NCBI GenBank assembly: GCA_964344185.1
Contig: CAYFMN010000008.1
Span: forward strand, 57,421 to 121,420
From: JAJDAT01 sp964344185
GTDB lineage: Bacteria; Nitrospinota; Nitrospinia; Nitrospinales; JAJDAT01
Length of the DNA: 64,000 bases
Direction: 5' to 3'
Of the stretch, positions 51,013 through 59,852 are shown one piece after another (positions within the stretch are counted from its first letter, which is position 1; each line of letters begins with the position of its first letter). The position numbers were made by a program, and so were the translations under genes. Below the pieces are notes generated by a model. That model saw only the letters and a program-made list of their open reading frames with translations, was not told where the DNA came from and did not search any database.

Positions 51013-52254
51013 ATGAAAAATAACGAGAAGCCATTGAAAATATTGTCTTTACAGTTTTATTGCTTTCCAGATGAGATGGGTGGGGCCTGGAGGTTAACCT
51101 ATGAAGTAAACAAAAGGTTAGTAAAAAAAGGACATACTGTAGTTCAAATTGCTTGTAAACCTGATGACTTTCTACCAGATTTTGAAATCATAGATGGGAT
51201 TGAATACTACAGAATAGGAGCGAATGAATGTAAAAGTTTCATTCATTTGATAAAAGAAGTTCGTCGGGTGTCTGAAAAAATAATCGAAAAGTATCAAATC
51301 GACTTAATTCATATACATAATCCACTTGTTGATTTTGCTTGCTTATTTAATTTGAAACTTTGGAGTATTCCTAGGGTATATCACTTTCATAGCCTATGGT
51401 TTGATGAAGAGAAGATAAATTTTTTGGGATTCCAAAATTATAATAATGTGCCATTTTTTGACTTTAAGCTTAGAGCAAGATTGTTAGTTATAAAAATAAT
51501 AGAGTGGATTTGTTTTCTAGTATCTAAACGGTTTATTTTCCTAAGTTCTTATACAAAAAAAAGGTTTAAAGAGTTTTTTCCTTTTAAGAGATCAAAGTTA
51601 GACGTGATTCCAGGAGGCGTTGATTTGGAAACTTTCAAACCTGGAGTTACCGGATTGTCTCAGGGCGAATGCCGCGAGCGCTTGGGGATATCAAAGGATA
51701 CTAAGATGTTTTTGACTGTTCGGAGACTTGAATCTCGTATGGGGTTGCAAAATTTAATCGAAGCCTGTTATTTAGTGAATCAGAGAAATCCTGAATTAAT
51801 CTTTTATTTAGCGATTGTTGGGGCAGGGTCTTTAAAGGAAGTTCTTAATAATCAAATTGAGAAATATGGTATGAGCGATAAGATTAAATTAGCTGGGAGA
51901 GTTTCTGATACGGATATAGCTTATTATTATGGAGCTGCAGATTTATTTATTTTGCCTACTTTAGCGATCGAGGGGTTTGGCCTTGCAACAATAGAAGCCC
52001 TGGCCAGCGGTATACCAGTTATAGGAACGCCAGTTGGTGGAACTACTGAGATTTTGAGAAATGTAGATCCAGGACTTTTATTTGAAGACTCGTCTCCTGA
52101 GGCAATGTCAAAATTATTACAAAATTTTTTGGAAAATTCCGAACCGATTTTAGCGTTGAAAGAGAATTGTAGAACAGAAGCAGAGAAAAAATATGATTGG
52201 AATTTATCCGTTAACCGTTTAGAAAAAACGTTTTATGAGGTTTTACAAGGATAA
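51013..52254 (+). CDS. GT4-family glycosyltransferase
   Basis: 413 residues from MKNNEKPLKILSLQFYCFPD. The GT-B fold shows DEMGGAWRLTYEVNKRLVKK, DVIPGGVDLETFKPG and the E-x7-E motif region in GFGLATIEALASGIPVIGTP. GT4 enzymes add mannose, glucose or similar from nucleotide sugars on the inner membrane face. An in-frame TTG at 50965 would add 16 very hydrophobic residues, with no ribosome site; I prefer the ATG. Cytosolic or membrane-peripheral; acceptor unknown. Confidence 0.8.
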   Translation: MKNNEKPLKILSLQFYCFPDEMGGAWRLTYEVNKRLVKKGHTVVQIACKPDDFLPDFEIIDGIEYYRIGANECKSFIHLIKEVRRVSEKIIEKYQIDLIHIHNPLVDFACLFNLKLWSIPRVYHFHSLWFDEEKINFLGFQNYNNVPFFDFKLRARLLVIKIIEWICFLVSKRFIFLSSYTKKRFKEFFPFKRSKLDVIPGGVDLETFKPGVTGLSQGECRERLGISKDTKMFLTVRRLESRMGLQNLIEACYLVNQRNPELIFYLAIVGAGSLKEVLNNQIEKYGMSDKIKLAGRVSDTDIAYYYGAADLFILPTLAIEGFGLATIEALASGIPVIGTPVGGTTEILRNVDPGLLFEDSSPEAMSKLLQNFLENSEPILALKENCRTEAEKKYDWNLSVNRLEKTFYEVLQG

Positions 52255-52265
52255 CTTTAAATTTA

Positions 52266-54335
52266 ATGATACAAAAAAAACCTTATTTGTTATTAGCAGG
52301 GCTGGTTAGCGTTGTTTACGCTAATGTTTATTTGAATTCTTTTCATTTCGACGACTTAACGGCTATTTTACAAAAACCTTGGATTCGAGGGTTAGATAAA
52401 ATTCCTATGTTTTTGTTTAGCTTCCTTCAAAGGCCGCTAGTTATTCTTTCCTTTAATTTAAATTACTACTTTAGCGAGTTCCAGGTCTGGAGTTACCATC
52501 TTTGTAATATAGCGTTTCACACAATCGCCGTTTGGTTAGTTTACCGGTTGGCTTTAGAACTAAGCGCTTTTTCTGAAAATTCGGATCCATTGCTAAATCG
52601 GAGAAACGGCTTTTTATCGGCGGCTCTTTTTGCTTTGCACCCGTTAAATACTCAGGCTGTAACTTATATTTCCAGTCGTTCTTCCATAATGGCAACATGC
52701 TTTTATCTGGCTGCTGCAATATTTTTTTTAAATGGGTTGAACGCTAGAAACATTACTTCGCAAAAAAACAAGGTATCTGAAAATAAAGAAATAAAGCATA
52801 TTGCGCCTTTTGTTTTTTCTTTGATTTGTTTATTTCTTGGCATCCTTTGTAAAGAAATCATAGTTACTTTTCCAGCCATTGCTTTTTTAGCCCACTTTTT
52901 ATTTGTTTCACGGTATTCGATTTCTGATTGGATTCGCCAAAACTTTAGAGTTATTTGCGTAGTGGCTTTGTGTCTCATTTTTATTTTGGCTGGAATACTC
53001 TTGTTTAAAAAGACGATTTTAAGGATGTATCCCAGTACCTTTACCTGGCAAACGTACTTTTTGACTCAAACTTTTGTAATTCCTTTTGAATATTTTTGGA
53101 AATTCTTTTTCCCTTTTAACTTGAGCATAGACATTGATTTTCCCTTGATTTCGGATTGGACAAGGATTTCAAGTTTTTTTGGGTTCGCTATATTAGGCTT
53201 ATATTTATGGGTCTGTTTTACTGTTTCGTCAAAAATAATTTGTTTTGGGATGCTTTGGGGATTAATTACTTTTTTACCGACATCAAGTCTTGTTCCTTTA
53301 TTTGATATTGTAGTTGAACATAGAACCTATTTGCCGTTAGCAGGTTTTTCTTTAGCAATGGGAGCCATAATTTCTTGCTTTAGTAAAGCAGCGTGTGATT
53401 TATTTCGAGAAAAGTTTTCTGGAAAAATTAATTACAAGTTTTCAACTGTAATTTTTTCGATAATAATTTTAATTTGTTTTGGAGCTTTGACTACAAAGCG
53501 TAATAAAGTATGGAAAGATGAGATTTCTTTATGGACTGATGCGAAAGTGAAAGCTCCAAAGATCGTTAGACCATACAATAACGTGGGGGAAGCCTACGAT
53601 AAGTTAGGAAACTATTCTGCGGCAATAAACGAATTTAAAGCCGCTTTGAGTCTTAATCCTAACTATGTTTTTGCTCTTAGCAATCTAGGAAATGTATATG
53701 GAAAGTTAAAAAATTATCCGGAATCGGCTAAATATTTTAGAAAAGCCATTACCATAAAACCCAATTATGCCCCAGCAAACTACAACCTTGGAAAAGTTCT
53801 TCATATTATGGGTCAGCCGGATCAAGCAAGAGAGTATTACCAAAAAGCGATAGATGCGAATTCATACTTTGCGGAAGCTATATTTAATTTGGCCCATCTT
53901 GAGACTCAATTAGGCCTTTTTGACGACTCAATAAAAAATTATAGAAGGTTTATAGAACTTCAACCGAGACTAGACAAAGCATATTTGGGACTGGGAAGGG
54001 CGTTTTTGGGTGCAAAAGAAGGCGCTAAAGCAATCGAAGCGTTTCAAAAAGCTGTGGAGCTAAATCCTTCTTCGCTTTCAGCAAACGTTAATCTCGCGAC
54101 CGCCTATTTAAACTTGGGAAATATAGACGATTCAGTTTCTATTTTTAATCGTATTTTGAAACGATTTCCCAAAATAGCTGGAATTCACAAAAACCTAGGG
54201 TTGATTTATTATCAACACAAAAAAAATCCTCAAAAGGCTATCTATCATTTTAGAGAATCTCTTAAGCTTGATGAGGACCAACCTCAAGCCAATCAAATCC
54301 GTTCTATTATTTCCGAATTGGAGAACGCGCAGTAA
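52266..54335 (+). CDS. TMTC-like polytopic protein with C-terminal TPRs
   Basis: 689 residues. Residues about 1-405 hold about ten membrane helices, with NSFHFDDLTAILQKPWIRGL (an acidic first loop) and ALHPLNTQAVTYISSRSSIM, both typical of the TMTC/GT-C group. Residues about 430-680 hold seven or so TPRs of 34 residues (PNYVFALSNLGNVYGKLKNY; PNYAPANYNLGKVLHIMGQP). TMTC proteins are O-mannosyltransferases in animals; bacterial relatives are common and little studied. It is 11 bases after the GT4 gene. Confidence 0.8.
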   Translation: MIQKKPYLLLAGLVSVVYANVYLNSFHFDDLTAILQKPWIRGLDKIPMFLFSFLQRPLVILSFNLNYYFSEFQVWSYHLCNIAFHTIAVWLVYRLALELSAFSENSDPLLNRRNGFLSAALFALHPLNTQAVTYISSRSSIMATCFYLAAAIFFLNGLNARNITSQKNKVSENKEIKHIAPFVFSLICLFLGILCKEIIVTFPAIAFLAHFLFVSRYSISDWIRQNFRVICVVALCLIFILAGILLFKKTILRMYPSTFTWQTYFLTQTFVIPFEYFWKFFFPFNLSIDIDFPLISDWTRISSFFGFAILGLYLWVCFTVSSKIICFGMLWGLITFLPTSSLVPLFDIVVEHRTYLPLAGFSLAMGAIISCFSKAACDLFREKFSGKINYKFSTVIFSIIILICFGALTTKRNKVWKDEISLWTDAKVKAPKIVRPYNNVGEAYDKLGNYSAAINEFKAALSLNPNYVFALSNLGNVYGKLKNYPESAKYFRKAITIKPNYAPANYNLGKVLHIMGQPDQAREYYQKAIDANSYFAEAIFNLAHLETQLGLFDDSIKNYRRFIELQPRLDKAYLGLGRAFLGAKEGAKAIEAFQKAVELNPSSLSANVNLATAYLNLGNIDDSVSIFNRILKRFPKIAGIHKNLGLIYYQHKKNPQKAIYHFRESLKLDEDQPQANQIRSIISELENAQ

Positions 54336-54401
54336 TTCTAATTTTAAAAAAGCTTTTTAGGAAATTTTTTTAAAAGATGAATTTAACGAAATTAGGTTTT
54401 T

Positions 54402-55014
54402 ATGAAAAACGTCCTAATTTTTTTTAAGTCTAGTAATTTTATCCCTGTTTTTATTTTAAGCGGTGTTTTGTTTGTTTTTTATTTTCCAATCTTATCTGGA
54501 AAACAGACGCTTTTTAATGGGGACATGGCGATGATGGCCTACCCGTGGAAATTTTTTATATATAAAGCTATCCATGAAAAGTTTTTACCTTTTTGGAATC
54601 CTCATATTTTTAACGGAATTCCGTTTTTATCTACATTACACCCGGGGGTTTTTTATCCGTTCAATATCCTGTTTTTAATTGAAGATTACACTTATGCATT
54701 GAATATGTACTTTGTTTTACATCATTTAATTTTATCTTTATCTGTTTATTTTTTATGTAGATATTGGCAATTATCGAAGATTGCGTCGCTTTGCGCTTCG
54801 ACCCCTACTCTTTTTGGGGCTTATTTTTTATCTTTATTAGATGTTTATAACCATTTTGTTTCATTAGTCTGGTTACCACTTGTTTTTTTGTTCTTTCAAA
54901 AGTTTTTAGTAAGTAAAAAGACATTATATTTTTTGGCAAGTTTGTTTTTCCTTTTATGCCCAGTTCTTGCGGGAGGACCTGAGAATTATATAATGACTGT
55001 GGTTCTCCTCAGTT
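54402..55014 (+). CDS. YfhO-like membrane protein, N-terminal part (ends at assembly gap)
   Basis: The first 204 codons of a polytopic protein, read up to the N run. It contains LFNGDMAMMAYPWKFFIYKA and FWNPHIFNGIPFLSTLHPGV, which match the N-terminal loop of YfhO-type GT-C membrane proteins. The rest of the gene is in another frame after 55024. The frame change is explained by the unknown true length of the gap, so this is not evidence of a real frameshift. Together the parts would make about 750 residues. Confidence 0.75.
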
Positions 55015-55024
55015 NNNNNNNNNN
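55015..55024. other. Assembly gap, ten unknown bases
   Basis: A run of ten N within a protein-coding gene. The number is probably a placeholder from scaffolding, since the coding frame does not continue across it. Confidence 0.95.
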
Positions 55025-56659
55025 AGTTTTTACTGCGTGTTTTGTCTTTCCCAAAGCGACACTGATTATTCTTGGCTTAAAAGATTATTTTGTCTTTTTG
55101 GCATGGTCTTTTTTACGTTGTCGTTATCTGCTTTCCAAATTATTCCATCGTTATTTTTTATTAAAGGATCGGGTAGAGGTAGTGGATTGGATTTTGAAAC
55201 TCATTCAACTTGGTCGATGGACCCTTCATCTTTATGGAAATTAATAGCGTCCGAAAATTTTTCAAATTATCTTGTAGAAACAGGAAATCAAAAGTTTCAG
55301 TTTATACAAGGTTTTTATAGCGGTATTTTGCCAATCTTGTTTTTTATTTTGGCATTTTGGTTTTGGGATAATAGAAAAATTAAATTTTGGCTGATTGCAT
55401 TTTTTGTGGGGTTATTTTTTGCGCTAGGACGATTTAATCTTGTGTATGAATTTTTTTATTCATGGATACCGTTTTTAAGCGTTTTTAGATACCCAGAAAA
55501 ATTTTTTTTAATTTGTCAGTTTAGTCTAATCTTTTTGACGGGATACGTTGTTGATTTAATATTAAAAGGAAAAATTAGTAAAAAATCGATTTTTTACTCT
55601 TTTTTTATTCTTGTTTTTTTTGTTTGTTTAGTTGCTGTTTTAAAGTCGGAGACTAATTGGAGCTTTCCATTTTTTATCCTGATTTTATTTTGTCTTTGGT
55701 TTTGTTTGATCAATTTAAAAAGACATAAATCAGTTTTGGTTATGGGAATACTTCCTATATTTTTGATATTAGATATTTTTTTAAGTAACGCTCCTATGAT
55801 CCCTATGATTAGTTCAGAGTTTTTTAATGAGCCGCCAGTTTTAGCTAAATCATTAAATAAAACAGATGAGCCTTTTCGAATTTATTCAGGGAGCCTTAAT
55901 GTTAAAAAAAAGAAATCCCTTTTCCCACATTCACCAAAACGCCTTATTGGTTATCAATTAGCTAAAGAATATATCTTTCCTAATTTTGGAGCTGTGTTTG
56001 GTTTTGAGTATGCTGACGGCTGGTCTTCCTTGCATTTAGAACCTGTAGAACTTTGGAATCTTGTTTTCTTTGGATCTCCTGAAGATAAGAAGAAACGTAT
56101 TTTGGAAAGAAGTAACGTAAAATATCAGGTTAAATATGAAAAATATGTGGGGCGACTTGATCAAATTCCTCGTTTATTGGCCCCGAAGATAATCGATTTT
56201 GATAAGGGGTTACCCAGGGCGTTTTTGGTTTCAGATTTTCGGGTTGAAAACCTTCCACGATTAATTAACGTTTATTTTGATAAAGAGTTTGACCCAAGAA
56301 AATATGTTTTGTTTCAGGAAGCGATTGATTGGGAACCTAGCAAAAGCTTTTCTGGTAGTGTTGAATCGATACATTATCAACCTAATAAAGTTCAGATAGA
56401 AACACGGCAAAATAGTAAAGCCTTTTTAGTCTTGTTAGATAGTTGGTTTCCTGGTTGGACAGCGACTGTTGATGGAAAATCGACTGTCATACATCGCGCT
56501 AATTATTTTTATCGCGCAGTGGCTTTAGAGTCTGGCGACCATGTTATTGAATTTGTTTATGAGCCAGAAGGCTGGAAACTGGGAAAGGCTATTTCCCTGA
56601 TTTCTTTTTTACTTTTGTCGATAGGTGTATTCAAGTTTAGAGAAAAGATGGAATTTTGA
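55025..56659 (+). CDS. YfhO-like membrane protein, C-terminal part
   Basis: The reading frame is open right from the end of the gap, giving about 544 codons. Hydrophobic helices are followed by an extracytoplasmic domain ending LLDSWFPGWTATVDGKSTVI and HRANYFYRAVALESGDHVIE, then a last membrane helix. This end is diagnostic of YfhO-family proteins, which in Gram-positives glycosylate lipoteichoic acid. Here it follows GT4 and TMTC genes, so a lipid-linked sugar transfer role fits. Confidence 0.8.
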   Translation, partial: SFYCVFCLSQSDTDYSWLKRLFCLFGMVFFTLSLSAFQIIPSLFFIKGSGRGSGLDFETHSTWSMDPSSLWKLIASENFSNYLVETGNQKFQFIQGFYSGILPILFFILAFWFWDNRKIKFWLIAFFVGLFFALGRFNLVYEFFYSWIPFLSVFRYPEKFFLICQFSLIFLTGYVVDLILKGKISKKSIFYSFFILVFFVCLVAVLKSETNWSFPFFILILFCLWFCLINLKRHKSVLVMGILPIFLILDIFLSNAPMIPMISSEFFNEPPVLAKSLNKTDEPFRIYSGSLNVKKKKSLFPHSPKRLIGYQLAKEYIFPNFGAVFGFEYADGWSSLHLEPVELWNLVFFGSPEDKKKRILERSNVKYQVKYEKYVGRLDQIPRLLAPKIIDFDKGLPRAFLVSDFRVENLPRLINVYFDKEFDPRKYVLFQEAIDWEPSKSFSGSVESIHYQPNKVQIETRQNSKAFLVLLDSWFPGWTATVDGKSTVIHRANYFYRAVALESGDHVIEFVYEPEGWKLGKAISLISFLLLSIGVFKFREKMEF

Positions 56660-56677
56660 CGCAGGTTTTCTAAATTA

Positions 56678-56705
56678 TTGACAAGTTGAGGCTTATGGAT
56701 ATAAT
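56678..56705 (+). promoter_or_regulatory. Consensus sigma-70 promoter, almost leaderless
   Basis: TTGACA at 56678-56683 and TATAAT at 56700-56705 are both perfect, with a 16-base spacer. Transcription would start near 56712, about six bases before the ATG of the sigma-54 activator at 56718. There is no room for a Shine-Dalgarno site, so the message may be leaderless. Confidence 0.7.
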
Positions 56706-56717
56706 AAGTGCAACTTT

Positions 56718-57773
56718 ATGGATTTGGGCTTAAAATTGAATTCTCACCCGATAATTGGAAAATGCGACGCCATTAAAAAGGTTTTAGATTTGGCGCAAAA
56801 AGCAGCTTCTTCGGATAGTACGGTTTTGATATCTGGAGAAAGCGGTACTGGAAAGGAGCTTATTGCTAGGGCGCTTCATCAAAATAGTCCTCGATCCCAA
56901 AATTCATTTGTACCTGTTAATTGCGCCGCAATACCCCATGATTTGCTCGAAAGTGAATTGTTTGGTTATGAAAAAGGCGCTTTTACGGGAGCTGTGCATG
57001 CAAAGATTGGCCGCTTAGAAATGGCTAATAATGGCACTATTTTGTTAGATGAAATAGGAGATATGCCTCCCGTGTTGCAAGTTAAATTGCTGAGGGTCTT
57101 AGCCGAAAGAGAAATCGACAGAATTGGCGGGTCTCGACCAATAAAAATAGACGTTAGAGTCGTCGCCGCAACTCACCATAATTTGGAAGAGTTAATTGAA
57201 AAAGGTAAATTCCGAGAAGATTTATTTTATCGGCTGAATGTAATTCCAATTTCGATGCCGGCTCTCCGAGAAAGAAAACCAGATATCCCAATATTAATTG
57301 ATCATTATCTAAAATATTTTAATCAGGCGAAAAATAAGTCCATACAAGGAATTAACGAAGCGGCCTTAGAAATTTTATCTGATTATAAATGGCCAGGAAA
57401 TATTAGAGAATTGGTCAACTTTGTTGAACGCATGGTAGTGCTAAGCTCTGGAAACATTCTAACCACTAAGGATCTTCCGGAAAAAACCTTAGTGGATGTT
57501 CCAATTGAGAAGCTGGAAAACGAAGCAGAGTTAAAGTCGGAAGCTGAAATTGACGAAAATCCGGCGGAAATTTTGAGGCAATCCCTAAAAAAATCTTTTT
57601 TTGTGGGGCTGCCAGAAGAGGGTATGAATCTTAAGCAAGCGGTCGAAGATTTCGAACGCGAGATGATAATGGAAGCCCTTGAAAAGACAAATTCGGTAAA
57701 AAATAAGGCTGCTGGACTACTAGGTTTAAATCGAACAACTTTAGTAGAAAAGATGAAAAAATTGAATATTTAA
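56718..57773 (+). CDS. Sigma-54-dependent activator without sensor domain, PspF-like
   Basis: 351 residues. The AAA+ domain begins at once (HPIIGKCDAIKKVLDLAQKA): Walker A GESGTGKE at 40-47, GAFTGA at 87-92 and YKWPGNIRELVNFVERM, followed by a long acidic linker and a FIS-type HTH (AAGLLGLNRTTLVEKMKKLN). Lacking a receiver or GAF domain, it is either always active or held by a partner, as PspF is by PspA. It lies beside the flagellin locus, so flagellar or envelope control is possible. The AAA+ start leaves no later start codon. Confidence 0.9.
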   Translation: MDLGLKLNSHPIIGKCDAIKKVLDLAQKAASSDSTVLISGESGTGKELIARALHQNSPRSQNSFVPVNCAAIPHDLLESELFGYEKGAFTGAVHAKIGRLEMANNGTILLDEIGDMPPVLQVKLLRVLAEREIDRIGGSRPIKIDVRVVAATHHNLEELIEKGKFREDLFYRLNVIPISMPALRERKPDIPILIDHYLKYFNQAKNKSIQGINEAALEILSDYKWPGNIRELVNFVERMVVLSSGNILTTKDLPEKTLVDVPIEKLENEAELKSEAEIDENPAEILRQSLKKSFFVGLPEEGMNLKQAVEDFEREMIMEALEKTNSVKNKAAGLLGLNRTTLVEKMKKLNI

Positions 57774-57836
57774 AGCAATCTTTCTGATTATTAGACTATA
57801 AATTCAATTTGCTTTGTATTTTTCGCTTTATTCAAT

Positions 57837-58037
57837 TTATTCAATTCTAGCGTAAGCGAGTTCTTTGCTTATGCGAATCGCTTCTTTAACAAAATTTTGA
57901 TAGGCTCTATCGGTATCTTTATGTTGAGTTTGTTTAACGAGATTTTCTTCGTCTGTATCAATCACTAGATCCAAAACCTTCACGCCCTCCAAAACGTGAT
58001 GCTTTCTTATTTCAATTTTGATGCTCGTAACGTCCAT
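57837..58037 (-). CDS. Small hypothetical protein next to flagellin
   Basis: 66 residues: MDVTSIKIEIRKHHVLEGVK, a charged middle and a helical end VKEAIRISKELAYARIE. A reasonable ribosome site (GGAGACCTGTCA) precedes the ATG. It lies in the same direction as and downstream of the flagellin gene, where FlaG- or FliS-type helpers may be found, but it matches neither by eye. Confidence 0.5.
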   Translation of the reverse strand: MDVTSIKIEIRKHHVLEGVKVLDLVIDTDEENLVKQTQHKDTDRAYQNFVKEAIRISKELAYARIE

Positions 58038-58164
58038 TGACAGGTCTCCGCTTTAATAGTTAATTAAACTTTTTAATAAAATGAGGAACCATTTAATAGC
58101 ATTTCAATTTTCTCGGGTCAAGTCCATTTATTGGGAGGGGATTGTTAAGTAAGGCAATAAAATT

Positions 58165-59007
58165 TTAAGCGCGAATATTTAACAATCGACCAACAGTAGC
58201 TTCGTTTTGGTTATTTTGAGTCCCTAAGACGCTTAAAGATGCCTGAATTTGGGTAAGGTTTGACCTTAAACTGGTAATTTCTTCTGGTATGTTTGTTCCC
58301 GTTAAATTTGACGCTGTTTGAACTAAACTTTCTGTTCTTTGTGAAAGGTTATTTGCTGTAGATTGTAAACGGTTTGAAGTTGCGCCAATCTGGCCTTGAA
58401 TAGAGTTAAGAGAGTTTTCAGCTTGGCTAAAACTTTCAGCCGCTTGTAGAGAGCTTTCAGGACTGGATAAGTCTAAATTGTCTAAACCAAGGTCTTGGGC
58501 GCTAGTTCCAGAAATAACATTAAGGTTTATAGAATCGCTTGAAGTTGAGCCAGTTTGAATGTCTAATCTTTGAGAAGAATCTGGGGCTAAGCTGCCATCT
58601 AAGACAGACTGGCCATTGAATTCTGTAGATTGAGATATTTGATTAATCTCGCTTGTTATGGATTCAAGCTCTTGTCCTAAAGCGTTCCTTTGTTCCGAAC
58701 TTAAAGTTCCATTTGCGGCTTGTATCGAAACTTCCCGGCCTCGTTGAACTAGCTGGGATATAGCGTCAACGCCTCCTCCGGCGGATTGCAACAAGCTATT
58801 TCCTGATTGGATATTAGAAGAAGCCTGCGAAAGCGTTTCGATTTCGGAGCGCAATTGAGCGGAAAGGGATGCAGCCGAAGGGTTTTGAGAAAATCCAGTT
58901 TGTTGTCCGGAGGCTATTTTAGATATTGAATTTTGCGCGTTAGATCGATTTTGTCTAAGCGAGTTCAATATATTTTCAGATTGACCTGAATTAAGAGGAG
59001 ATACCAT
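58165..59007 (-). CDS. Flagellin
   Basis: 280 residues with conserved terminal coiled regions and a short central domain. The N-terminal D0/D1 part has NRSNAQNSISKIASGQQTGF and AASLSAQLRSEIETLSQASS, then GVDAISQLVQRGREVSIQAA and NGTLSSEQRNALGQELESIT. The C-terminal part has IQGQIGATSNRLQSTANNLS. This is the classic flagellin pattern, but with an N-terminus beginning MVSPLNSGQSENILNSLRQN rather than the usual M-x-INTN. The D2/D3 loop is minimal. It could be a minor or divergent filament protein. Confidence 0.85.
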   Translation of the reverse strand: MVSPLNSGQSENILNSLRQNRSNAQNSISKIASGQQTGFSQNPSAASLSAQLRSEIETLSQASSNIQSGNSLLQSAGGGVDAISQLVQRGREVSIQAANGTLSSEQRNALGQELESITSEINQISQSTEFNGQSVLDGSLAPDSSQRLDIQTGSTSSDSINLNVISGTSAQDLGLDNLDLSSPESSLQAAESFSQAENSLNSIQGQIGATSNRLQSTANNLSQRTESLVQTASNLTGTNIPEEITSLRSNLTQIQASLSVLGTQNNQNEATVGRLLNIRA

Positions 59008-59065
59008 GACTTAACCAGTTGTTTTCTTTAATTTTTAAGTTAATCCTTATTTGAATTGATGTCAA

Positions 59066-59082
59066 TGGCTTTTAAAGAGCCA
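59066..59082. promoter_or_regulatory. 17-bp palindrome between flagellin and divergent gene
   Basis: TGGCTTTTAAAGAGCCA is an imperfect palindrome with TGGCT/AGCCA arms. It also has a GG-N10-GC arrangement on both strands, as sigma-54 promoters do, but the -12 side is not TTGC. It sits about 60 bases upstream of the flagellin start and 70 from the divergent gene. It could be an operator or a weak sigma-54 site. Confidence 0.3.
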
Positions 59083-59149
59083 ATAGGATTGAATAAAAAC
59101 TTTGACCATAATAAAATGGCCAATAACTTTACTATTTTTAGAGTAAATT

Positions 59150-59782
59150 ATGAAACTTTTCATAAATAATGTTGAAAAAGCCATGGATTTCCATGGAAAT
59201 ACTTTAGGAGAACTTTTAGATCAAATTCAAAAAAATACGGTTCTCCCTGGAACTTATGTAAGCGCCGTTATTTTGGATGGAAACCCCATCGATTTACAGG
59301 TTGAAGATGAAAAAGCTCAAAAGTTACGAGAGGTATTGGTTAATGACATAGAAAAATTGGAAATTGAAATTGTTTCTGTACAAGAAATTGTTAACAAGAA
59401 CTTGGAGAACGCCGAACAATATTTAGAAAAATTATTACCAGGAATTGAAAAAGCCGCAGAGTTGTTTCAAATGGAAGATGAAACCGAGGCCAATCAATTT
59501 TTTCTAAATATAATTGATGGTATTGATTGGTTGTCTCAGGTTTTGGACGGAGTAGTAACGGCTTTAAATATTGATGTCGAAAATACAAAAATACAGGGTA
59601 AAACTATCCAGGAACGTCAGAATCAATTAATTGATTTAACTCAACAGTTAGTTGAAGCAAATAAAAATAAAGACTGGGTTTTGGTTGCCGATTTGCTTGA
59701 ATATGAGATTTTACCTTTTTATAACGAATGGTCGGAGTTGATTCCTGAGTTTCGAAAAAAGATGGAAGATTTGGTCAACTAA
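59150..59782 (+). CDS. Hypothetical helical protein divergent from flagellin
   Basis: 210 residues, mostly helical and acidic, starting MKLFINNVEKAMDFHGNTLG. A ubiquitin-like beta-grasp start (about 1-55) is followed by coiled-coil segments (KLREVLVNDIEKLEIEIVSV; IQERQNQLIDLTQQLVEANK). No signal peptide or membrane segment. No family recognised. Its place beside flagellin suggests a flagellar chaperone or motility link, but that is only positional. Confidence 0.5.
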   Translation: MKLFINNVEKAMDFHGNTLGELLDQIQKNTVLPGTYVSAVILDGNPIDLQVEDEKAQKLREVLVNDIEKLEIEIVSVQEIVNKNLENAEQYLEKLLPGIEKAAELFQMEDETEANQFFLNIIDGIDWLSQVLDGVVTALNIDVENTKIQGKTIQERQNQLIDLTQQLVEANKNKDWVLVADLLEYEILPFYNEWSELIPEFRKKMEDLVN

Positions 59783-59852
59783 AAAACTTTCCATCATTTT
59801 TCAGAATTTTATTTTTCCAATTCAAATCTAACTTTTATATCGCAACTTCAGT

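Noticed and set aside
59100..59149. GCCAATAA at 59119-59126 as a sigma-28 flagellar promoter
   Set aside because: It resembles the -10 GCCGATAA, but no TAAA element lies about 15 bases upstream.
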